Of a stretch of 6,613 nucleotides of DNA, positions 1 to 5,724 are shown one piece after another. Every line of letters begins with the position of its first letter. The stretch's first letter is position 1. This stretch comes from Candidatus Saccharibacteria bacterium UBA3225 (lineage in GTDB: Bacteria > Patescibacteriota > Saccharimonadia > Saccharimonadales > Saccharimonadaceae). The notes beneath the pieces were generated by a model. It worked only from the letters and a program-made list of their open reading frames with translations. It was not told the origin of the DNA and made no database searches. The stretch covers positions 1 through 6,613 of the forward strand of contig DEVX01000027.1 of assembly GCA_002363515.1 (NCBI GenBank), written 5' to 3'. The position numbers and the translations under genes were made by a program.

Positions 1-3
1 TAT

Positions 4-80
4 GGGCGGTTAGCTCAGTTGGCTAGAGCGTATCTTTGACGTAGATAAGGTCATAGGTTCGAATCCTATACCGCCCACCA
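4..80 (+). tRNA. tRNA-Val (anticodon GAC)
   Basis: The cloverleaf is complete. The acceptor arm GGGCGGT (4-10) pairs perfectly with ACCGCCC (70-76), followed by discriminator A77 and an encoded CCA (78-80). The D arm has GCTC/GAGC around AGTTGGCTA. The anticodon stem TATCT/AGATA closes the loop TTGACGT, which reads anticodon GAC. The T arm is ATAGG-TTCGAAT-CCTAT. GAC decodes the valine codon GUC (and GUU by wobble). The base after the anticodon is G, whereas valine tRNAs usually carry A there. The promoter must lie left of the window. A terminator follows at 95. Confidence 0.95.
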
Positions 81-94
81 CGATCTATGAAGAT

Positions 95-115
95 GCCACA
101 GTTGTGGCGTTTTTT
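95..115 (+). terminator. Intrinsic terminator of tRNA-Val
   Basis: The stem GCCAC/GTGGC with loop AGTT is followed directly by G and six T. It sits 15 bases after the tRNA CCA end. Its T tract abuts the -35 box of the next gene, so the two transcription units are packed with no spare sequence. Confidence 0.8.
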
Positions 116-116
116 G

Positions 117-145
117 TTGTTATTTTATCCCCGTTATGCTAAAAT
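117..145 (+). promoter_or_regulatory. Sigma70-type promoter of the DUF285 surface protein gene
   Basis: The -35 box TTGTTA (117-122) and the -10 box TAAAAT (140-145) are separated by 17 bases. A TG dinucleotide at 137-138 makes this an extended -10 (TGCTAAAAT). Transcription would start near 152, giving a leader of about 48 bases before the GTG start codon. Confidence 0.7.
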
Positions 146-162
146 AAAGGTAAGAGTGTTTG

Positions 163-197
163 GAGTTACTCAAAGCTAAAAATAAGAGGAGTAACTC
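163..197 (+). promoter_or_regulatory. Leader hairpin that covers the ribosome binding site
   Basis: GAGTTACTC (163-171) is the exact reverse complement of GAGTAACTC (189-197), giving a 9-bp stem with a 17-base A-rich loop. The Shine-Dalgarno AGGAG (187-191) lies at the loop/stem edge, with its last three bases inside the stem, 8 bases before GTG 200. Folding would reduce access to the site. Each arm is also a small palindrome (GAGT-N-ACTC), so the pair could instead be two DNA operators. The base pairing is seen directly; regulation is inferred. Confidence 0.55.
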
Positions 198-199
198 AA

Positions 200-3007
200 G
201 TGAGAAAAATAAAAATATTTTTGTTGGCGATTCTATGTGTTTTGTTTTTGCCGGGCCTAGCACACGCAGAAGAATGTAGGACGGATAATGTCGAATTGGA
301 ATCCGTTGAGCTTTTAACTGTAACCGGAAGCACCAAAGAAACATCTCCGGCTTCTGTGGTTGATAATAAGGTGCATCTGAATTTGAAGATGTTTAGTTTG
401 GGCGATGCTGCTCGATACAAGGTTGTAGTTAAGAATATTTCAAAAGCGGACTACCGATTAAGTAAGAATGACTTTGAAACTATGGATGGCTATATAAAAT
501 ACTCGATTGAGATTGACGACGAGGATGCCGTTGTAAAACCTAACCAAATTAAAGAGGTTACTTTATTAGTAGAATATGCTAAGGAAGTAGATGGTGGAAA
601 ATTCATCAATAACAAGTATTTAGACGACTCTCAGTTTACTTTTTGCGTTTCTAAAGAAGATACTGAGGTTATTGAGAATAACGAAGACGTCAATAAGGGA
701 GAACCTAAAACTGTCGATAATCCTCAAACTGGATCACATATCGTTAGATACGTAGTAATTGCCGTAATTGCTAGCGGAATTGTTGTATTGATTGGGATAA
801 AAGCTTGGCGTAAAAGAAAATATATTATACCAATCGTAATTGCGGTTGCTTTAATTCCGGTTGGTGCATACGCGGCATGTAAAGCCTCGATAGGTATCGA
901 ATCTAGAGTTGAAATTAGTAAGGTGGATTCAGACTCATGTAATTACGATGGTGTGCCCATAATAGGTGCAGAGTTCGTAAAAGGTAATTTTACGTATAGA
1001 TATAGGCAAGAGGGCAATTATACCCCAGCGCCAATAGGCCCAATATTTAATTCAGTTAAGTTGAGTGCTACAAACGGTGATAATATTGAGCCGGCTCCAG
1101 TAATAATAAGTGGCAATAGTAATAATGGCTGGTTGCCGCTCTTCATTGATGGTTGGGGCGTTAAATATACACCACGAGCCGAAAGCGTTGCTGATGATAA
1201 TAAGATGTGTACTGAAATAAATGAAAAACCAATTGTTTCTATGTCTTATATGTTTAGTGGCAGCAATGTCGACGAGAGTACGAAGTTGGATCTTGTTGAT
1301 ACGAGCAAAGTAGTAAACATGACGGGTACTTTTGCATTCACGAATGCGACCCCAGATAATCTAGACAATTTCGATACGACTAACGTGAGACATATGAATT
1401 ACATGTTTAGCAATAATAGTGCGCCGTCTTTGGATGTGAGTAATTTTAATACAGCAAACGTAGTGAATATGAGCTTTATGTTCAATAATGCCGGGACTGA
1501 TTATGAAGATTGGACTCTAGAAGGGGTGGAGAAATTGAACACGAACAATGTAGAGAATATGAGCAGCATGTTTGCGAATGTTGCGAAGAGAGTTAAAACT
1601 TTTGAGTTGGATTTGTCAGGGTGGAATACTAGTAAAGTTACAAATATGCAACGTATGTTTGCGGCTGCGGGCCGCAATGCGACCGAATGGACCTTGGGCG
1701 ACTTGTCTGGCTGGGATACGAGCAGCGTAGTTGATATGAGCGACATGTTTTATGAGGCTGGTTATAGGCTTGAGCGTTTTGATATGAATTTGTCGAATTG
1801 GAATGTGTCGAAAGTCGAGAATATGTCCGATATGTTTAGCAATGCTGGTTATAGTGCGGACACCTTTAGTCTAAACTTGGCTGGTTGGAATACAGGTAAC
1901 GTAACGAACATGCTTCGTATGTTTAGTGGTCTTGGCCAAAGTGCGACTACCTTTAATCTAGATGTGTCTGGTTGGAATACGGGTAATGTAACGAACATGG
2001 GTAGTATGTTTGATTCTGCTGGACGTTCTGCGAATAGTTTTGAGCTCGACTTGTCTGGTTGGGATACGGGCAATGTAACAGAAATGAGCCATCTGTTCAG
2101 TTCGACTGGTTACAAAGCGAAGACGTGGAATGTAAAGGGGCTTTCGGAATGGGATACGAGTAGTGTGGAAGATATGGAATGGATGTTAGCACTTGCTGGA
2201 TACTCGGCAAAGTCATTCGAACTAGATTTATCTAATTGGAATGTGAGTAATGTAACTAATATGGCAAACGCATTTGATAGAATTGGCTATAGTGCGACAA
2301 CGTGGAGTATTGGCGATCTCTCGGGATGGGATACTGGTAAGGTGACTAATATGGATTATGCATTTCAAGAAGCGGGCTATAACGCAAGAACTTGGAGTAT
2401 TGGGGATTTATCGGAGTGGAATATGGGTAATGTGAGATATATGACATTTATGTTCAGCAAAGCAGGACATAGCTCAAAAGAGTGGAGTATAGGTAATATC
2501 TCTGGATGGGATGTCTCAAAAGTAACCAAGCTGTTTGGAACATTTCAAGGTGCTGGCTATAATGCGAATAATTTTGAGCTAGATCTTTCTGGTTGGGATA
2601 CAAGGAATGTAACAAATATGGATAGAACGTTCGAAGAGTCTGGATATAATGCGCGAACATGGAATGTGAAAGGTCTTTCGAGCTTAAATACGAGTAAGGT
2701 GACGAGTATATGGAAAATGTTCGCATATGCGGGACGTAGTGCTACGCCTTTTGAGCTGGATCTTTCCGGTTGGAATACTAGCAATATAGAAGATGTGAAT
2801 CGGACATTTGAGAATGCTTGTCGCATTAAGACTATATATGTGGGCGACGGGTTTAATACTAGTAAGGTGACTGACTCGTATAATATGTTTTATGGCGCGA
2901 CTTCGCTAGTTGGCGGCAACGGTACGAAGTACAGTTCAAGTCATATAGATATTGACTATGCTCGCATTGATACGCCTGAGACTCCTGGCTACTTTACGAA
3001 GAAATAG
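200..3007 (+). CDS. Secreted BspA-like surface protein with DUF285 repeats and internal sorting-signal/TM hairpin
   Basis: This is a large cell-surface protein, probably an adhesin or host-contact protein. That role is inferred from the DUF285/BspA family, which has no known enzymatic activity. The GTG start at 200 has AGGAG 8 bases upstream. Residues 1-23 are a signal peptide (charged MRKIK, hydrophobic core, AHA before E24). Residues 24-170 look like an extracellular beta-rich domain, with C26 and C149 able to pair. NPQTG (174-178), a hydrophobic stretch (181-200), KAWRKRK (201-207) and a second hydrophobic stretch (208-225) ending AYA-AC follow. Residues about 228-345 form a linker domain. 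About 20 repeats of 27-30 residues with the signature VTNMxxMF...LSGWNTSN fill 346-905. The tail ends in the ARIDTPETPGYFT type common in this family. There is no C-terminal anchor. The gene looks more AT-rich than typA. The family call is secure; the ligand is unknown. Confidence 0.9.
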   Translation: MRKIKIFLLAILCVLFLPGLAHAEECRTDNVELESVELLTVTGSTKETSPASVVDNKVHLNLKMFSLGDAARYKVVVKNISKADYRLSKNDFETMDGYIKYSIEIDDEDAVVKPNQIKEVTLLVEYAKEVDGGKFINNKYLDDSQFTFCVSKEDTEVIENNEDVNKGEPKTVDNPQTGSHIVRYVVIAVIASGIVVLIGIKAWRKRKYIIPIVIAVALIPVGAYAACKASIGIESRVEISKVDSDSCNYDGVPIIGAEFVKGNFTYRYRQEGNYTPAPIGPIFNSVKLSATNGDNIEPAPVIISGNSNNGWLPLFIDGWGVKYTPRAESVADDNKMCTEINEKPIVSMSYMFSGSNVDESTKLDLVDTSKVVNMTGTFAFTNATPDNLDNFDTTNVRHMNYMFSNNSAPSLDVSNFNTANVVNMSFMFNNAGTDYEDWTLEGVEKLNTNNVENMSSMFANVAKRVKTFELDLSGWNTSKVTNMQRMFAAAGRNATEWTLGDLSGWDTSSVVDMSDMFYEAGYRLERFDMNLSNWNVSKVENMSDMFSNAGYSADTFSLNLAGWNTGNVTNMLRMFSGLGQSATTFNLDVSGWNTGNVTNMGSMFDSAGRSANSFELDLSGWDTGNVTEMSHLFSSTGYKAKTWNVKGLSEWDTSSVEDMEWMLALAGYSAKSFELDLSNWNVSNVTNMANAFDRIGYSATTWSIGDLSGWDTGKVTNMDYAFQEAGYNARTWSIGDLSEWNMGNVRYMTFMFSKAGHSSKEWSIGNISGWDVSKVTKLFGTFQGAGYNANNFELDLSGWDTRNVTNMDRTFEESGYNARTWNVKGLSSLNTSKVTSIWKMFAYAGRSATPFELDLSGWNTSNIEDVNRTFENACRIKTIYVGDGFNTSKVTDSYNMFYGATSLVGGNGTKYSSSHIDIDYARIDTPETPGYFTKK
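719..877 (+). other. Internal NPQTG - TM - RKRK - second signal-peptide-like segment
   Basis: Within the surface protein, residues 174-226 read as a cell-wall sorting signal followed by another export signal. NPQTG (719-733) precedes about 20 hydrophobic residues and WRKRK, the usual order at the C-terminus of sortase substrates. Immediately after it, YIIPIVIAVALIPVGAYA followed by AC looks like a signal peptide with an AxA-type cleavage site. As translated, the segment would be a membrane hairpin with both flanking domains outside the cell. Whether either site is cleaved cannot be seen from sequence. Confidence 0.65.
1235..2915 (+). repeat. About 20 tandem DUF285 (BspA-type) coding repeats
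   Basis: The repeats are 87 or 90 bp long and encode units opening VxNMxxMF and closing LSGWNTSx or similar. Two variants alternate irregularly: 29-residue units with F-ELDLSGWN and 30-residue units with W-SIGDLSGWD or W-NVKGLSEWD. The first few and last two units are more degenerate, as is common at array edges. The units diverge at synonymous positions, so this is an old coding array rather than a recently expanded microsatellite. Confidence 0.9.
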
Positions 3008-3021
3008 TTTTTAGAAAAAAT

Positions 3022-3061
3022 ACAGATTACGTTTATGTTTTACTCCATAAGCGTAATCTGT
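3022..3061 (+). promoter_or_regulatory. 16-bp intergenic dyad between the surface protein gene and typA
   Basis: Bases 3022-3037 pair with 3046-3061 over 16 bp with a single G-T wobble, closing an 8-base loop TTTTACTC. The following plus-strand sequence (TATAATATTG) is a poor U tract. On the minus strand the hairpin is followed by A and then six T (3014-3020), a much better terminator shape. It may weakly terminate the surface protein transcript, terminate antisense transcription, or act as an operator, because the typA -35 lies in its loop. Confidence 0.6.
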
Positions 3062-3067
3062 TATAAT
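3039..3067 (+). promoter_or_regulatory. Probable typA promoter
   Basis: A perfect -10 TATAAT (3062-3067) lies 17 bases after TTTACT (3039-3044), which matches four of six -35 positions. The start site would be near 3074, giving a leader of about 69 bases. The -35 box sits in the loop of the 3022-3061 dyad and the -10 box directly follows it. Confidence 0.65.
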
Positions 3068-3092
3068 ATTGTTAAGTTTTTTATATCAATCG

Positions 3093-3125
3093 CAGGAATG
3101 GGTAAAAACTCGTTCCTGTTTTATT
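3093..3125 (+). terminator. Terminator-like hairpin inside the typA leader (possible attenuator)
   Basis: CAGGAATGGG (3093-3102) pairs with CTCGTTCCTG (3109-3118) as a 10-bp stem with two G-T wobbles and loop TAAAAA, followed by TTTTATTT. It lies downstream of the only good promoter and ends about 18 bases before the typA start, so it can be both the end of surface protein transcription and an attenuator of typA. The hairpin is seen directly; attenuation is inferred. Confidence 0.6.
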
Positions 3126-3142
3126 TGCAAAAAGGAATGGCA

Positions 3143-4963
3143 ATGAACGACAAATCGAAAATTCGCAATGTGGCGATTATAGCGCACGTCGATCACGGTA
3201 AAACTACTTTGGTAGATGCGCTTTTGAAGCAGAGCAACACTTTCCGTGAAAACCAGGCAGAAATGGGTCAAACTCTGATTATGGATTCTGGCGATCAGGA
3301 GCATGAACGCGGCATTACGATTACGGCAAAACAGACCGCAGTATTCTATAACGGCTACAAGATTAATATTATCGATACGCCAGGCCACGCGGATTTTTCG
3401 GGCGAGGTTGAGCGCACACTCAATATGGCGGACGGCGTGCTTTTGATTGTGGATGCTCAGGAGGGACCGATGCCGCAGACGAAATTTGTGTTGCAAAAGG
3501 CTTTGGAGCTATCCTTGACCCCAATTGTAGTAATAAATAAGATTGATAAGCCAGCAGCGCGCTTGGGCGAAGTTGAGGATGAAATTGGCGATCTTTTCTT
3601 GGAACTAGCAACTAACGAAGAACAATTGAAGTACCCAACCTACTATGCGATTGCGCGTGATGGTAAAGCAGGCAAAACGCCAGAGTTGGATAACGATTTA
3701 CATGTTATTTTCGATGCGATTATTAATGAGATTCCCGAACCGCAAGTAGATACGGACGATTCGAAGGGTGCGCAACTTTTGGTGGCGGCTTTGGCGGCAG
3801 ATAGCTATCTTGGAAAGTATGCGATTGGTAAGATATTCCGTGGCAAACTGAAAAAGAATGAAGCTGTTACAATCATGAAGACGGATGGCTCGACCGTGAG
3901 GGGCAAAATCGACAGCCTATATACTTATCGTGGCCTTGGGCGTGAGGAAACCACTGAGGCGATTGCGGGCGATATTGTGGCGCTAGCTGGCCTTGGTGCG
4001 GCTTCGATTGGCGATACGATTGCAACAGGCGATAACCCTGAGGCTTTGCCGACGATCGAGCTTGAAGCGCCAACATTGAGTATTTATATTGGGCCAAATA
4101 CCTCGCCACTAAAAGGGCGCGAAGGCGAGTTTACAACTTCTCGCCAGATTGGTGATCGTTTGAAGCGTGAATTGGAAACAAACATTGCCTTGCGCCTAGA
4201 GCCGCAGGGGCTTGGTTATAAAGTATCTGGACGCGGCGAGCTCCATTTGTCGGTTTTGATTGAGACGATGCGTCGTGAAGGTTACGAGATGGAAGTTGGT
4301 CGTCCAGAAGTTGTTTATAAGATGGAAGACGGCGTAGAAATGGAGCCGGTTGAAGAATTAACGGTCGAGGTGGCGTCGGAGTTTGTGGGCGCAGTTTCGC
4401 AGGAACTAGGCGTACGTAAGGCGGAACTGATTGAGCAAGAGATAACCACGACCGGCGCGGTGCGTTTCCGCTATAATATTACAACTGCGGCTTTGATTGG
4501 TTTACGCAACAGTCTATTGACTGAGACTAAGGGGACGGCAATTATGAATACGTTACCAAAAGGGTATCAGCCAGTAACGTCGCATTATCGCCAAGAGCGG
4601 AATGGTGCTTTGGTGGCATCAGAAGCGGGTCAGAGCACGGCTTATGCGCTTGATGCAGCGCAGGCGCGAGGGGTGCTTTATATTCCGCCGCAGGTTGATG
4701 TCTATATGGGAATGATTGTTGGTTTGTCGAAGAAGGATGAGCTAGACATTAATGTCTGTCGCGAGAAGCAACTGACAAATATGCGCACGCATGCGTCGGA
4801 TGGAGCGATTCAACTAACCCCGTATACGCAATTATCGCTGGAGCAGTGTTTGGACTTCTTGATGGAGGATGAGCTTCTTGAGGTCACTCCAAAATCTTTG
4901 CGCCTACGCAAGAAGGAGCTGAATCCAACTATGCGCAAGCGCCAGCGCAACCACCAGATGTAG
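3143..4963 (+). CDS. typA: Ribosome-associated translational GTPase TypA/BipA
   Basis: TypA/BipA is an EF-G-like GTPase that binds the 70S ribosome and supports ribosome assembly and stress or cold adaptation (family knowledge). The start ATG 3143 follows AAAGGA with a 6-base gap and gives 606 residues, the family's usual length. In-frame ATGs at 3035, 3098 and 3137 lack suitable spacing. G motifs: AHVDHGKT (14-21), RGITI (56-60), DTPGH (78-82), NKID (132-135). The G5 region reads YAIARDG (168-174) where YASAxxG is usual. EF-G-like domains follow, with TSPLKGREGEFTTSRQI and SGRGELHLSVLIETMRREG. The TypA-specific C-terminal half follows, with LTNMR and EDELLEVTPKSLRLRKK near the end. The usual RGLIG reads AALIG. 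It is intact and monocistronic in this view, with its own promoter and a hairpin-bearing leader. Confidence 0.95.
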   Translation: MNDKSKIRNVAIIAHVDHGKTTLVDALLKQSNTFRENQAEMGQTLIMDSGDQEHERGITITAKQTAVFYNGYKINIIDTPGHADFSGEVERTLNMADGVLLIVDAQEGPMPQTKFVLQKALELSLTPIVVINKIDKPAARLGEVEDEIGDLFLELATNEEQLKYPTYYAIARDGKAGKTPELDNDLHVIFDAIINEIPEPQVDTDDSKGAQLLVAALAADSYLGKYAIGKIFRGKLKKNEAVTIMKTDGSTVRGKIDSLYTYRGLGREETTEAIAGDIVALAGLGAASIGDTIATGDNPEALPTIELEAPTLSIYIGPNTSPLKGREGEFTTSRQIGDRLKRELETNIALRLEPQGLGYKVSGRGELHLSVLIETMRREGYEMEVGRPEVVYKMEDGVEMEPVEELTVEVASEFVGAVSQELGVRKAELIEQEITTTGAVRFRYNITTAALIGLRNSLLTETKGTAIMNTLPKGYQPVTSHYRQERNGALVASEAGQSTAYALDAAQARGVLYIPPQVDVYMGMIVGLSKKDELDINVCREKQLTNMRTHASDGAIQLTPYTQLSLEQCLDFLMEDELLEVTPKSLRLRKKELNPTMRKRQRNHQM

Positions 4964-4968
4964 CTCTT

Positions 4969-4993
4969 ACGCTTGACGCAAGTGAGCGTTTTT
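4969..4993 (+). terminator. Short intrinsic terminator after typA
   Basis: ACGCT (4969-4973) pairs with AGCGT (4985-4989), extendable by two wobble pairs, followed immediately by four more T. A competing hairpin CGCTTG-ACG-CAAGTG (4970-4984) is also possible. It begins 6 bases after the typA stop. The stem is short, so termination may be incomplete. Confidence 0.55.
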
Positions 4994-5001
4994 AAGACAA
5001 T
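4973..5001 (+). promoter_or_regulatory. Candidate promoter of the 5055-5645 gene
   Basis: TTGACG (4973-4978) and GACAAT (4996-5001) are separated by 17 bases, matching five and four of six consensus positions. The -35 box would lie in the loop of the typA terminator. A perfect TTGACA also occurs at 5006-5011 but has no credible -10 at proper distance. Readthrough from typA is the alternative source of transcription. Confidence 0.35.
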
Positions 5002-5054
5002 AGATTTGACACGGCTAAGTAGTTTTTGACGGAAAGGGGGTGACTGGCCTGTTG

Positions 5055-5645
5055 ATGCTTAAAACAGTTGTAAGTGTAGTTGGTGTGTTTTTGGCTTGTG
5101 GAATTATCTCTTGGGTGGTAGCAGATCTGTCAGGCAAACTTATAATGTTGTTGCGGTTTTATGGATATTCTGTAGGCCTCGTAGTGTCATATCTGAGAGA
5201 GGATGGTATGGGGTGCGGCTATTATGAGAGATGTAATAGACGGGCATGTGAATTGAACGCGATATTCCGCACGGCGATAAGTTTTTTATTCTATTTGGTA
5301 GGGTATATATTATTATTCCTACTCTTAATCAAAATACTGCCAATAGCTCCACTTCCGTTGCATATATATTACGCGATAAGTTATGGCTGCCAAACTGGGT
5401 GGCTAATAGATAGCGTTTTTAGAGTGCTGTACGAGAAGAGCGTTGCGCCAGTGATTGGTCGTTTTGATCGGATAGATGAGAATAGTGAAAGCGGTGAGAA
5501 GCTGGCAATTTTTGTACAGCCGAACGGAGACGAATATAGATTTGATTTGGAAGACTGGAAGAAAGAGGAATATCCTAATGAGAAATGCTATCATGTAATA
5601 TTTTGCACTGAGAACTATTGGGGCTTTTTCCCATTGGGCCAATAG
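5055..5645 (+). CDS. Unknown small membrane protein with soluble C-terminal domain
   Basis: I do not recognise this protein. From ATG 5055 it has 196 residues. A hydrophobic helix lies at about 4-24 and a second at about 29-46. Next is a Cys-containing polar stretch (GCGYYERC, about 53-60), then a strong hydrophobic helix or hairpin at about 70-100. A polar C-terminal domain (about 130-196) is rich in beta-like and aromatic residues, ending YWGFFPLGQ. The start is uncertain. AAGGGGGT (5034-5041) is a near-perfect Shine-Dalgarno but lies 13 bases from ATG 5055 and 10 from TTG 5052. A GTG at 5040 in the same frame overlaps the Shine-Dalgarno itself and would add five residues. The gene sits 91 bases after typA, probably as its own unit, and ends in a strong terminator. 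No catalytic motif is visible, so no function is proposed. Confidence 0.75.
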   Translation: MLKTVVSVVGVFLACGIISWVVADLSGKLIMLLRFYGYSVGLVVSYLREDGMGCGYYERCNRRACELNAIFRTAISFLFYLVGYILLFLLLIKILPIAPLPLHIYYAISYGCQTGWLIDSVFRVLYEKSVAPVIGRFDRIDENSESGEKLAIFVQPNGDEYRFDLEDWKKEEYPNEKCYHVIFCTENYWGFFPLGQ

Positions 5646-5668
5646 GGTAAGAAACTTACACGAAAGAT

Positions 5669-5695
5669 GGCCCGGATTGTATATCCGGGCCTTTT
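5669..5695 (+). terminator. Strong GC-rich intrinsic terminator between convergent genes
   Basis: GGCCCGGAT (5669-5677) pairs perfectly with ATCCGGGCC (5683-5691) around TGTAT and is followed by TTTT. It ends the plus-strand membrane protein transcript 24 bases after its stop. It may also slow the convergent minus-strand transcript, although the minus-side U tract (ATCTTT) is weak. Confidence 0.85.
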
Positions 5696-5708
5696 GTGTT
5701 GAAGGTGC
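5669..5708 (+). repeat. Copy 1 of a 40-base direct repeat containing a terminator
   Basis: The sequence from GGCCCGGATTG through TTGAAGGTGC recurs at 6430-6469 in the same orientation with 35 of 40 bases identical. Identity extends 17 bases beyond the hairpin (TTTTGYGTTGAAGGTGC), which terminator function alone does not explain. Confidence 0.85.
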
Positions 5709-5724
5709 AATTGATTGACCGTTT

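Noticed and set aside
863..883. Possible lipobox (YAAC) at the second signal-peptide-like segment
   Set aside because: The -3 position is Tyr rather than Leu/Val/Ile and the AYA site fits ordinary signal peptidase better; lipidation at C227 is not supported.
1501..2826. Several minus-strand open frames across the repeat array
   Set aside because: The shared FQPDKSSSK-like motifs are simply the antisense of the repeated LSGWNT codons.
1235..2915. Regular repeats that could suggest a CRISPR or satellite array
   Set aside because: The period is 87-90 bases in one open frame with clear DUF285 protein consensus and synonymous divergence; it is a coding repeat.
3035..3142. N-terminal extension of TypA from in-frame ATGs at 3035 or 3098
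   Set aside because: ATG 3035 lies upstream of the predicted transcript start and inside the dyad, and ATG 3098 lies inside the terminator stem. Only ATG 3143 gives a spaced Shine-Dalgarno and the family's normal N-terminus and length.
3086..4109. Minus-strand open frames across typA
   Set aside because: They are antisense shadows of a highly conserved gene with no ribosome sites or promoters.
5006..5011. Perfect TTGACA as -35 for the 5055 gene
   Set aside because: No -10-like sequence occurs 16-18 bases downstream (the region reads GACGGAA), so it is not a convincing promoter.
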